DNA from: Pasteurella canis
GTDB taxonomy: Bacteria > Pseudomonadota > Gammaproteobacteria > Enterobacterales > Pasteurellaceae
Direction: 5' to 3'
DNA length: 64,000 nucleotides
NCBI RefSeq assembly: GCF_900454865.1
Contig: NZ_UGTV01000015.1
Span: forward strand, 868,001 to 932,000
In this document: piece after piece, positions 35,537-43,827 of the stretch
How the letters are laid out: every line of letters starts with the position of its first letter
How positions within the stretch are numbered: the first letter of the stretch is position 1
Position numbers and translations under genes: made by a program
The notes under the pieces: model-generated
Database searches by the model: none
Seen by the model: only the letters and a program-made list of their open reading frames with translations
What the model was told of the DNA's origin: nothing

Positions 35537-38149
35537 TTAGTCTTCTGGACGACGGCGCTGATTCATCGCTAACAGCGATAATAACAATAAAGTTGGAATA
35601 AATAACCATTCTTTTGCTAATGCATCTTTAACAGGGACTCGACCTTCCAATACTACTTGATCCCAGTTTAAGCCTGCTTTTGCTGCACTTGAATCAATTT
35701 CTACCGCATCGATAATCATTTGTTTACCTTCTGGTTTTTCTTGCTCAAACAAAGTCAGTCCCATTTTTTGTAAACGTTCTTCCCCAGTTTGTCCTTCTGG
35801 TATGAGTAATTGAGCATAAAATTCAATTTCTTTACCATAAGGGTTTAAGCCTGAAACTTTAATAGTCAAATTATCTCCAACCGCTGCTTTTTGTACTTCT
35901 TGAACTAATTGTGTTGGTTCAAAAGCACGTTGCGTTGGCGAAATATGCTCCATAAAAAAGCCTGGACGGAATAAAGCAAAAGCTAAAATAAATAATACAA
36001 GACTTTCCCAAACCTTATTACGACGGAAAAAATAACCAATTGCACCAGCAGTAAAAGCTAAAATACCGATGGTTGCTGTAATAAAGACTAAGATACCTTT
36101 TGCCCAACTGACATCAATTAATAGTAAATCCGTATTAAAGATAAATAAAAATGGCAAAATTGCTGTACGTAAACTATACGAAAAAGCAGTTAATCCTGTC
36201 TTAATAGGATCTCCACCTGAAACAGCTGATGCAGCAAAGGATGCAAGTCCAACAGGCGGTGTCACATCCGCCATAATACCAAAATAGAAGACAAATAAAT
36301 GTACTGCAATGAGTGGAACAATAAAGCCATTTTGACGACCAACTTCAATAATCACGACTGCCATCAAAGAAGAAACCACAATATAGTTTGCAGTAGTAGG
36401 AAGTCCCATACCAAGAATTAAGCTAAAGCCTGCGACTAAAAGCAACATTAAGAAAATATTGCCCATTGAAAGCGTTTCAATGATTGTTGCTAATTGAACA
36501 CCAAAACCAGTTAATGAGACAACTCCCACAATAATTCCAGCTGTTGCAGTAGCAATCCCAATACCAATCATATTTCTTGCACCAGCTTCTAAGCCATCAA
36601 CAAGATCTTTCCAACCAAGTTGGAACTCTTGCTTGAAAGTAGTTTGTTTTCTGTAATAAGCGAGTAATGGACGTTGTGTGAGCAAAATCACAATCAAGGA
36701 TAAGGCACCCCAGAATGCCGACAAGCCAGGTGATAAACGCTCTACCATTAAACACCAAATTAAAATGACTACAGGCAATAAGAAATGTAGCCCCGCATTG
36801 ATTGTTGGTCTAACTGACGGTAATTTCACTACTGGAGAATGTGGGTCATCAATTTCTAAATCTGGGAATTGGGCGACACGACGTAATAGTAATAAATAAA
36901 TTACTGCCAATAATGCAACAACAATACTAAAAGCGTAATTTGGTGTGACATCTTTTAACCACCCTAAACTACACTCAACAACGAAATACAGTACACAAAG
37001 AGAAATAAAAGCCCTTAATGCACCAATTAAAGTCGTTAAAAATGGCTTTGGCTCATCCGTTCTTGGTAAACCTTGTAAATTCATTTTACAAGCTTCTAAA
37101 TGCACAATATACACAAGCGCAATATAAGAGATGACTGCAGGCAAGAAAGCATGGGTAATTAATTGACTATATGGCATATTCACATATTCAATCATTAAAA
37201 ATGCAGCCGCTCCCATAACAGGTGGCATAATTTGTCCATTTACTGAGGAGGCAACCTCTACTGCACCTGCTTTTTCAGCAGAAAATCCTACCCGCTTCAT
37301 CATGGGGATAGTAAATGTGCCTGTTGTCACTACATTTGCAATAGAAGAACCTGAAATTAATCCTGTCAAACCTGATGCGACAACAGCTGCTTTAGCTGGA
37401 CCGCCGCGTAAATGTCCTAAATACGCAAAAGCACTTTTAATAAAATAGTTACCTGCACCAGCTTTATCTAACAACGCACCGAATAAGACAAATAAGAAGA
37501 CATATTTTGTTGATACACCTAAAGCAACACCAAATACCCCTTCTGTTGTAATCCATTGTTGGTTGATAATATGAGAAAGAGTCCCTGTACGGTGACTGAT
37601 AATCCAATCGCTAGGTAAGAATTGACCAAAATAGTTATAAACTAAAAAGACAATCGCAATAACTACTAATGGTAGACCTAAGCTGCGACGCGTCGCTTCA
37701 AGGAGTAGAAATATTCCGATGCAACCAGCAATGATATCTTGTAAGTTAGGCGCACCAAAACGTGTGACTAATCCATCATAGAAAAATAAATAATACGAAC
37801 CTAAAAAAGCACCAACTGTTGCAAATACCCAGTCCACTAATGGAATACGATGTTTCGGTGACGATTTAAAAGCTGGATAAGATAAATAAGCTAAAAATAA
37901 AGCAAATGCGAGATGAATTGAGCGGGCTTTTGTATCATCAAATACGACATTGATATTCAAGCCAATATTACGTAAAAACTCTTGTAACCAAAATGGTGCG
38001 GGAGAAGCATAATAAAGTTGGAATAATGACCATAAAATAGCAACACCAGCAATTAATTTTTTAGGAAATCCATCTGGATCACGCCCACCAGTGTCGCTTG
38101 ATGCCACAATATCTTGTAAATCATCATAATCGATGTTTTTTGTTGACAC
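35537..38149 (-). CDS. TRAP transporter, fused membrane subunits (TAXI type)
   Basis: This permease of about 870 residues joins the small (DctQ-like, about residues 25-190) and large (DctM-like, about 190-690) TRAP membrane subunits in one chain. A periplasmic DUF3394 domain follows near 715-860, and a last helix closes it. The DctM core is seen in G-L-I-S-G-S-S-I-A-N-V-V-T-T-G and M-G-L-P-T-T-A-N-Y-I-V. It imports an organic acid with sodium using the binding protein encoded upstream. I choose the GTG at 38149 because AGGAG is 8 bases before it; an ATG at 38167 lacks a ribosome site. Confidence 0.92.
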   Translation of the reverse strand: MSTKNIDYDDLQDIVASSDTGGRDPDGFPKKLIAGVAILWSLFQLYYASPAPFWLQEFLRNIGLNINVVFDDTKARSIHLAFALFLAYLSYPAFKSSPKHRIPLVDWVFATVGAFLGSYYLFFYDGLVTRFGAPNLQDIIAGCIGIFLLLEATRRSLGLPLVVIAIVFLVYNYFGQFLPSDWIISHRTGTLSHIINQQWITTEGVFGVALGVSTKYVFLFVLFGALLDKAGAGNYFIKSAFAYLGHLRGGPAKAAVVASGLTGLISGSSIANVVTTGTFTIPMMKRVGFSAEKAGAVEVASSVNGQIMPPVMGAAAFLMIEYVNMPYSQLITHAFLPAVISYIALVYIVHLEACKMNLQGLPRTDEPKPFLTTLIGALRAFISLCVLYFVVECSLGWLKDVTPNYAFSIVVALLAVIYLLLLRRVAQFPDLEIDDPHSPVVKLPSVRPTINAGLHFLLPVVILIWCLMVERLSPGLSAFWGALSLIVILLTQRPLLAYYRKQTTFKQEFQLGWKDLVDGLEAGARNMIGIGIATATAGIIVGVVSLTGFGVQLATIIETLSMGNIFLMLLLVAGFSLILGMGLPTTANYIVVSSLMAVVIIEVGRQNGFIVPLIAVHLFVFYFGIMADVTPPVGLASFAASAVSGGDPIKTGLTAFSYSLRTAILPFLFIFNTDLLLIDVSWAKGILVFITATIGILAFTAGAIGYFFRRNKVWESLVLFILAFALFRPGFFMEHISPTQRAFEPTQLVQEVQKAAVGDNLTIKVSGLNPYGKEIEFYAQLLIPEGQTGEERLQKMGLTLFEQEKPEGKQMIIDAVEIDSSAAKAGLNWDQVVLEGRVPVKDALAKEWLFIPTLLLLSLLAMNQRRRPED

Positions 38150-38187
38150 GCTAAAACTCCTCGTCATCTAAAAAATAAAAACGGAAA

Positions 38188-38210
38188 AAGGCAGGAACCT
38201 TGCCTGCCTT
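38188..38210 (-). terminator. Intercistronic hairpin between TRAP genes
   Basis: An 8-bp GC-rich stem (AAGGCAGG with CCTGCCTT) with a 7-base loop is followed on the minus strand by TTTTTCCGTTTTT. It lies between the binding-protein gene and the permease gene. A partial terminator here would raise binding protein over permease, a common design in binding-protein-dependent transporters. Confidence 0.7.
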
Positions 38211-38231
38211 AAAAATATTGAGATAAGAAAA

Positions 38232-39191
38232 TTACAACCAACCTCTTTCTTTATAGTAACGCACTGCGCCATCATGTAATGGAGCAGACAGCGCATTTTT
38301 GATCATTTCGTCTTCTTTTAAGTTTGAAAACGCTGGATGTAAACGTTTGAAACGATCAAAGTTATCAAATACTGCCTTAACAATCGCATAAACACTATCT
38401 GCATCTACATCAGAAGAAGTAACTAAAGTAGCATATACACCGAAAGTTTCTGTTGGAGCATCACTTCCCTTATACAAACCACCTGGAATTGTTGCTTTCG
38501 CATAATATGGGTGATCTGCAACAAGTTTATCAATTTCAGGTCCAGTAATTGGAACTAAATGTGCATCACAAGAAGCAGCAGCTTCTTTCAACGCTCCATT
38601 TGGATGCCCAACATTATAGGTGATTGCATCTAAGTTATTATCACACATAACTGATGCCATTTCTGCAGGTTTCAATTCAGAAGCGACTTTGAAAGCAGAA
38701 GCATCCCAGCCTTTTGCACCAAGAATAACATTCATAGTTGCACGTGTACCCGAACCAGGATCACCAACATTAACACGCTTACCTTTCAGATCATCAAACC
38801 CTTTGATATTAGCATCAGTACGTGCCATTAAAGTAAATGGCTCTGGATGAATAGAAAATACGGCTCTTAATTTATCATTTTTTTTACTTTCAAAAGAACT
38901 TGAACCATTATATGCATGATATTGCCAATCAGATTGAGCAATACCTAATTCCATTTGATTATTAGCAATTGAATTTAAGTTAGCAACAGACCCCCCTGTT
39001 GAAGGAGCATTACATTTTACTCCTGTTTTTGCAGAGTCACGATTTACTAATTGACAGACAGATTGTCCCACCACATAGTAAACGCCTGTTTGACCACCAG
39101 TACCAATGGTTACAATTTTATCGGCAGCAAATACTGCACTTGAAGAAAGCATTAATGCTGCTGTCATTGAAAGCTTTAGATACTTTTTCAT
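38232..39191 (-). CDS. TAXI-family TRAP substrate-binding protein
   Basis: The 319-residue periplasmic protein has a signal peptide of about 22 residues with cleavage after A-V-F-A. Then comes the TAXI start I-V-T-I-G-T-G-G-Q-T-G-V-Y-Y-V-V-G and further motifs N-A-P-S-T-G-G-S-V-A-N-L-N and K-R-V-N-V-G-D-P-G-S-G-T-R. TAXI proteins bind small organic acids such as 2-oxoglutarate or glutamate, but the ligand here cannot be predicted. It is the promoter-proximal gene of the operon. A CRP-like site lies about 120 bp upstream. Confidence 0.93.
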   Translation of the reverse strand: MKKYLKLSMTAALMLSSSAVFAADKIVTIGTGGQTGVYYVVGQSVCQLVNRDSAKTGVKCNAPSTGGSVANLNSIANNQMELGIAQSDWQYHAYNGSSSFESKKNDKLRAVFSIHPEPFTLMARTDANIKGFDDLKGKRVNVGDPGSGTRATMNVILGAKGWDASAFKVASELKPAEMASVMCDNNLDAITYNVGHPNGALKEAAASCDAHLVPITGPEIDKLVADHPYYAKATIPGGLYKGSDAPTETFGVYATLVTSSDVDADSVYAIVKAVFDNFDRFKRLHPAFSNLKEDEMIKNALSAPLHDGAVRYYKERGWL

Positions 39192-39308
39192 AGAGTCATT
39201 TTCCTTATTTTGTTGTTGGTTTGCTTAGATGTACACTTCAACTAGCGAACTTAGAAATAGCAAAAATTTTACTTTTTTGCAACAATTTATTTTCTGTCAA
39301 TTCAAATC

Positions 39309-39324
39309 TGTGCTAAACATCACA
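39309..39324. promoter_or_regulatory. Candidate CRP site upstream of the TAXI-TRAP operon
   Basis: TGTGCTAAACATCACA matches TGTGA-N6-TCACA at 9 of 10 core positions and has an AAAT-like left flank. It lies 118-133 bp before the binding-protein ATG, next to a consensus TTGACA (39295-39300, minus strand), although no -10 is at standard spacing. cAMP-CRP activation would fit carbon-source uptake; it is an inference. Confidence 0.5.
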
Positions 39325-39363
39325 TCACCAATAAAAGTAAGTATGGTAGATTCCTTATACATT

Positions 39364-40131
39364 TTAACTTCTCAAACCAATGCCACGACTAATTAAGAAA
39401 TAAGCAATGCAATATAAGCTAATAATAAAGGTAATTAGTACAAAAAATGCATAGCCAATATGGATATCTGACACACCTAAAAAGCCATAACGAAAACCAT
39501 TAATCATATAAACAATAGGGTTTAATTTAGATACTCCCTGCCAAAAATCAGGTAGCAAGGAAATTGAATAAAAAACGCCCCCTAAGTAAGTAAGTGGTGT
39601 TAAAACAAAAGTAGGGATAATGCTAATATCATCAAAAGAGCGTGCAAAAACAGCATTAATTAAACCACCAAGTGCAAATGTTGCTGTCGTCATTAACAAA
39701 ATGATCACTACAATCAACCAAGAATGCACCTCAAAGGTCACAAAAAATAATGCCACTACCGTAACTAGAATACCAACACAAAGTCCTCTAGCAACACCTC
39801 CTGTGACATAACCTAGAATGATAATATGTGGTGATGTCGGAGAGATCAATAACTCCTCCACGTTTTTAGCAAATTTTGTGCTGTAAAAAGATGAGGCTAC
39901 ATTTGCAAAAGAGTTAGTTAAGGCAGACATCATAATGAGACCTGGTACAATAAACTGCATATAACTAAACCCATTCATTTCACCAATTCGACTACCAATT
40001 AGTTGTCCAAAAATCACAAAATATAATGTCATTGTAATCACGGGTGGCACTAACGTTTGCACCCAAATGCGCGTGAAACGTCGAATTTCTTTCGTTACAA
40101 TAGTTTGAAATGCAATCCAAGCTAATCTCAT
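39364..40131 (-). CDS. yadH: ABC-2 type permease, YadH-like
   Basis: The 255-residue inner-membrane protein has six predicted helices and the ABC-2 region E-E-L-L-I-S-P-T-S-P near residues 91-100. Then A-F-A-L-G-G-L-I-N-A and P-L-T-Y-L-G-G-V-F-Y-S-I-S near 170-200 follow. It matches E. coli YadH (256 residues). With YadG it should form an export-type ABC transporter whose substrate is unknown. The ATG shares a base with the yadG stop codon (TAATG), so the pair is coupled. Confidence 0.92.
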   Translation of the reverse strand: MRLAWIAFQTIVTKEIRRFTRIWVQTLVPPVITMTLYFVIFGQLIGSRIGEMNGFSYMQFIVPGLIMMSALTNSFANVASSFYSTKFAKNVEELLISPTSPHIIILGYVTGGVARGLCVGILVTVVALFFVTFEVHSWLIVVIILLMTTATFALGGLINAVFARSFDDISIIPTFVLTPLTYLGGVFYSISLLPDFWQGVSKLNPIVYMINGFRYGFLGVSDIHIGYAFFVLITFIISLYCIAYFLISRGIGLRS

Positions 40132-41063
40132 TACGCACCACCTTTATTATCTGATTGATTATTTAATGCCATTGAAACGAACAACTCTTCCAGACGATTC
40201 GCTTTATTACGCATACTTAATACCTTGATATTTTGCTCTGATAACTGTGAAAAGAGCTGGTTTAATCCTTGTTCACGCTTTACCTCCACCTCAAGACTAT
40301 GTTCGCTCATATCAATAACATTATACCCAGTAATTACTGGTGTATTTGCATAAGTAGCTAGATCAAACACAAAGGTTTCTGCTTCTAATTTTGCAAGCAA
40401 TGCTTTCATTGGCATATCAACCACTAACTTTCCTTGCTGAATAATACCAATATTACGGCACAACATTTCAGCCTCTTCTAAATAATGAGTAGTTAAAATA
40501 ATCGTTGTCCCTTGTTGATTCAACTCACGTAAAAATGTCCACATTGTCCGACGTAACTCGATATCTACACCAGCTGTTGGTTCATCCAAAATTAATAATT
40601 TTGGTTCATGCATTAACGCGCGAGCGATCATCAAACGACGCTTCATACCTCCCGATAGACGAATTGCTTGCTGAGTACGCTTTTCCCAAAGATCGAGTTT
40701 TTTCAACCAAATTTCTGCACGAGTTAACGCTTCTGAGCGAGGAATACCGTAATAACCTGCTTGATTAACTAAAATATCAATCACTCGCTCAAATTGATGA
40801 AAATTAAATTCCTGTGGTACAAGGCCTATACATTGCTTTAACTCACTGACCTGATTATCCAAGTCATAACCAAAAACGCTGACTTTTCCACTCGTTTTAT
40901 TGACTAACGAACTGATAATACCTATTGTCGTAGATTTGCCTGCGCCGTTATGTCCTAGTAGTGCATAGAAATCACCAGCCTTTACACTTAAATCGATCCC
41001 TTGTAAGGCTGTCACACCATTTTTATATTGTTTTGTTAATTGCTTTATTTCTAATGCTAACAT
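40131..41063 (-). CDS. yadG: ABC transporter ATPase, YadG-like
   Basis: The 310-residue protein has all ATPase motifs: Walker A G-H-N-G-A-G-K-S-T near 37-45, the signature L-S-G-G-M-K-R-R near 140-147, and Walker B L-L-I-L-D-E-P-T near 160-167. The H-loop is T-T-H-Y-L-E-E-A-E. The tail of about 90 residues that follows matches the YadG form (E. coli 308 residues). AGGACAC precedes the ATG. It lies 17 bp after epmC and is coupled to yadH. Confidence 0.93.
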   Translation of the reverse strand: MLALEIKQLTKQYKNGVTALQGIDLSVKAGDFYALLGHNGAGKSTTIGIISSLVNKTSGKVSVFGYDLDNQVSELKQCIGLVPQEFNFHQFERVIDILVNQAGYYGIPRSEALTRAEIWLKKLDLWEKRTQQAIRLSGGMKRRLMIARALMHEPKLLILDEPTAGVDIELRRTMWTFLRELNQQGTTIILTTHYLEEAEMLCRNIGIIQQGKLVVDMPMKALLAKLEAETFVFDLATYANTPVITGYNVIDMSEHSLEVEVKREQGLNQLFSQLSEQNIKVLSMRNKANRLEELFVSMALNNQSDNKGGA

Positions 41064-41080
41064 GTGTCCTACTTTGTTAT

Positions 41081-41617
41081 TTAAATCCGACTGATATCAA
41101 ATAAGCTTAAATCAATATGATTTGATGTACCATAAAATCTCGCGAGTGCTTTGCGTAATATTTCAGCCCGTTTTGGTAGCCCCTTTTCAGCATAAAGTTT
41201 CACTTGTTCATATACAGCTTGCTTAAAAGGCAATGTATCCCCAGGACTACCAGTCAAATTATCAACACTCGCAAAATAACGAAATCCTGCTGATGTGGAC
41301 AAAATCCACTCAATGGCTTGAGGTTTTACTTCAACTTGTTCAAATAAACGCTGCTGCTGTTCTGTACGTCCATCAGGCTCATACCAATAACCAAAATCCT
41401 CAAGTTGACGACGCTCTTTTCCAGCAACAAGCCAATGTGCAATTTCATGTAAGCCACTACTATAAAAACCATGAGCAAAATAAATCGCATGATAAGGACA
41501 ATTTTCATTTGCAGGTACATATAGTGGCTCATCTCCACCTTTTACTAATTTCGTATTGTATTCTTGTTCAAAACATTGATTAAAGATATTAATTAAATCA
41601 CTGATTTGATGTTCCAT
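41081..41617 (-). CDS. epmC: Elongation factor P hydroxylase EpmC
   Basis: The 178-residue protein matches E. coli EpmC/YfcM (182 residues), which hydroxylates the lysylated Lys34 of elongation factor P. The conserved region is A-H-G-F-Y-S-S-G-L-H-E-I-A-H-W-L-V-A-G, with the two His likely binding metal, then D-F-G-Y-W-Y-E-P-D-G-R-T. The start at 41617 has GGAG at 7 bases; a longer in-frame reading is not supported. efp and epmA are not in the window. yadG and yadH follow on the same strand. Confidence 0.92.
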   Translation of the reverse strand: MEHQISDLINIFNQCFEQEYNTKLVKGGDEPLYVPANENCPYHAIYFAHGFYSSGLHEIAHWLVAGKERRQLEDFGYWYEPDGRTEQQQRLFEQVEVKPQAIEWILSTSAGFRYFASVDNLTGSPGDTLPFKQAVYEQVKLYAEKGLPKRAEILRKALARFYGTSNHIDLSLFDISRI

Positions 41618-41680
41618 TGATACTCCAAGTGTTAAAAATTTGAGAAAAATTAACCGCACTTAAATGAAAAAAGTGAACGA

Positions 41681-41705
41681 AAAAAGAGGCAGGATGCCTC
41701 TTTTT
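41681..41705 (-). terminator. Terminator after htpX
   Basis: An 11-bp perfect stem (AAAAAGAGGCA with TGCCTCTTTTT) with a 3-base loop lies 18 bp after the htpX stop, with T-rich sequence on the minus strand. An uptake signal (41653-41661) sits next to it. Confidence 0.85.
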
Positions 41706-41722
41706 AGTAAAAATGGCTAGTG

Positions 41723-42583
41723 TTATTTAAAACTATCTAATTGTTGTAACGCTGCAATACGCTTTTCTAAAGGTGGGTGGCTCATGAATAATGCTGCTAA
41801 ACCTCCACGTTTGCCATTAATTGCAAATGCAGCAAGCTGCCCTTCTAGCTCTTGTGGCTCATGCAAACTTTGTAAACGTTGCAAAGCCGCAATCATTTTT
41901 TGTTTACCGACCAATTCAGCTGATCCTGCATCAGCACGAAATTCACGGTAACGAGAAAACCACATTGCAATGATACTTGCTAAAAATCCAAAAACAATTT
42001 CTAACACCATAGCAACTAAGAAATAAATTCCTGAACTACTTTCACCATCACGGTTACTTGATACGACTTTTGCAATCATACGAGAAACAAAAATCACAAA
42101 TGTATTCAATACACCCTGTAAAAGAGTCATCGTCACCATATCGCCATTTTTGATATGTGCAACCTCATGCGCCAAGACTGCTTCTGCTTCATCACGAGTC
42201 ATAGCTCGTAACAGACCCGTACTCACCGCAACTAAGGAATTATTTTTACTTGCTCCCGTTGCAAATGCATTCACATCCTCCGAGTGATAAATAGCCACAT
42301 CTGGCATAGGTAAATTTGCACGTTCGGCTTGTGAGCGAACAGTATTCATTAACCAATGCTCTGCTTCATTACGAGGCTCTTTAATCACTTCAGCACCAAC
42401 AGATCGTAATGCCATCGTTTTAGATAGAAAGAGAGAAATTAAAGAACCAGAAAAACCGAATAATGCTGCCATGATTAACAAACCAGTAGCATCTTGTGCT
42501 TGTATCCCAGTTAGGCTCAAAATAATATTAAATACGACTAGAACAGCCATGTTAGTCGCTAAAAAGAGTAAAATTCTCATCAT
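41723..42583 (-). CDS. htpX: Membrane metalloprotease HtpX
   Basis: This is a 286-residue zinc endopeptidase of the M48 family for quality control of inner-membrane proteins. Two N-terminal helices (about 5-25 and 33-52) precede the zinc site H-E-V-A-H in [15 protein letters not shown]. Two more helices lie at about 155-180 and 193-215, and the third zinc ligand is the Glu of [10 protein letters not shown]. coli HtpX is 293 residues. It is flanked by its own terminator and by dinB, 86 bp upstream. Confidence 0.96.
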   Translation of the reverse strand: MMRILLFLATNMAVLVVFNIILSLTGIQAQDATGLLIMAALFGFSGSLISLFLSKTMALRSVGAEVIKEPRNEAEHWLMNTVRSQAERANLPMPDVAIYHSEDVNAFATGASKNNSLVAVSTGLLRAMTRDEAEAVLAHEVAHIKNGDMVTMTLLQGVLNTFVIFVSRMIAKVVSSNRDGESSSGIYFLVAMVLEIVFGFLASIIAMWFSRYREFRADAGSAELVGKQKMIAALQRLQSLHEPQELEGQLAAFAINGKRGGLAALFMSHPPLEKRIAALQQLDSFK

Positions 42584-42669
42584 AATAAAAAATCCTTATC
42601 GTTAGGTTAAATAGCTTGTGTTGTAATATAGTAGCAAAATTGTTAAATGCAAGAGGTATTATTAAAATT

Positions 42670-43749
42670 TTACCATAAGCTCATTTGTTCTAGCTGATGG
42701 GATACTTTTTCATTTGGTATACTTAAATGTAAACCGATCAAACGAATCTCTCTTCCTGCTGTACGACACCAAATTTGTCTTAATAACAATGCAAAACTTT
42801 CTTGAGTCAATGTTAATCCTGTTTTTTCTAATGTAGTCACTTGAAAATCAGCAAATTTCAGTTTCACACCAATTTTATGCAAAGTTGTTAAAGGCAAAGT
42901 AGGTAAAGCCTGATTAATACGCTGAATTAGTGATGGATAAAGTCGTTCTAATACAACTATAGCTTCTGATAAATTGATAATATTATACTTCAAAGTTGTT
43001 TCGACACTGATCGACTTTAATACTTTGTGAGGTTCAACTTTACGTTCATCTATCCCATGACTGAATGCCCAAATACGCAGTCCCATTTTACCAAACCGCT
43101 CCAACAATAACACTTTACTAGTATTTTGGATATCTGTACAAGTTTGTAATCCCATCGCTAATAAACGTTGATAAGTTACTTTACCAACTCCTGGAATCTT
43201 GTTTAATGGTAAATGTGCAAGAAAATTATCCACTTCTTCTGGCTTAATCACAAACTGACCATTTGGTTTATTTTGCTCTGAGGCAATTTTAGCCAAAAAC
43301 TTCAAAGGTGCGATACCCGCTGAGGCTGTTAATCCTAATTCAGTAGAAATGGCTTGCCGAATCTCTGTCGCTATCCAAGTGGCAGATCCCGCACACTTAT
43401 CACAATCAGTGACATCTAAATAAGCCTCATCCAGAGAAAGCGGTTCAATGAGATCGGTATAGCGTTCAAATATTTTCCTAATTTGTTTCGAAATTTGTTT
43501 ATATAGTGGCATATTAACAGGTAAAAGGACTAAATCAGGACATAATTTTAATGCTTGTGCGGTTGACATTGCACTATGTAAGCCAAATTGACGAGCGACA
43601 TAGTTACAAGTCGCTAGCACACCTCTATTTTCGACAGAACCTCCAACAGCAACTGGCTTACCTATTAAACGAGGATCGTCACGAGTCTCTATCGACGCAT
43701 AAAAACAGTCCATATCAATATGAATAATTTTACGACTCATTGATATCAT
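42670..43749 (-). CDS. dinB: DNA polymerase IV
   Basis: The 359-residue Y-family translesion polymerase shows the catalytic D-M-D-C-F-Y-A-S-I-E near residue 12 and S-L-D-E-A-Y-L-D-V-T near 103-112. The thumb motif I-P-G-V-G-K-V-T follows near 185, then a little-finger domain. E. coli DinB has 351 residues. I use the first ATG, but the fourth codon, also ATG, aligns better with the E. coli start. No ribosome site is clear. A LexA box and an uptake-signal hairpin lie upstream. The usual C-terminal clamp-binding motif is not obvious; the chain ends Q-L-E-Q-M-S-L-W. Confidence 0.95.
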   Translation of the reverse strand: MISMSRKIIHIDMDCFYASIETRDDPRLIGKPVAVGGSVENRGVLATCNYVARQFGLHSAMSTAQALKLCPDLVLLPVNMPLYKQISKQIRKIFERYTDLIEPLSLDEAYLDVTDCDKCAGSATWIATEIRQAISTELGLTASAGIAPLKFLAKIASEQNKPNGQFVIKPEEVDNFLAHLPLNKIPGVGKVTYQRLLAMGLQTCTDIQNTSKVLLLERFGKMGLRIWAFSHGIDERKVEPHKVLKSISVETTLKYNIINLSEAIVVLERLYPSLIQRINQALPTLPLTTLHKIGVKLKFADFQVTTLEKTGLTLTQESFALLLRQIWCRTAGREIRLIGLHLSIPNEKVSHQLEQMSLW

Positions 43750-43760
43750 AGTAGCAAAGA

Positions 43761-43801
43761 AAAAGTGCGGTCAAAATTTTTTAAAATCTAACCGCACTTT
43801 A
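43761..43801 (-). terminator. Inverted uptake-signal hairpin between ybjD and dinB
   Basis: AAAGTGCGGT and its complement face each other across about 19 bases and are followed by TTTTTC on the minus strand. It can end the ybjD transcript. It also lies between the LexA box and the dinB start, so any LexA-controlled transcript must pass it. Confidence 0.75.
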
Positions 43802-43811
43802 GCACAGAAAA

Positions 43812-43827
43812 CTGTATAAATAAACAG
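43812..43827. promoter_or_regulatory. LexA (SOS) box upstream of dinB
   Basis: CTGTATAAATAAACAG fits CTGT-N8-ACAG exactly, and the 20-base context matches 16 of 20 bases of the E. coli consensus. It touches the ybjD stop codon and contains a TATACA on the minus strand that could be the -10 of dinB. dinB is an SOS gene in E. coli. Confidence 0.75.
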
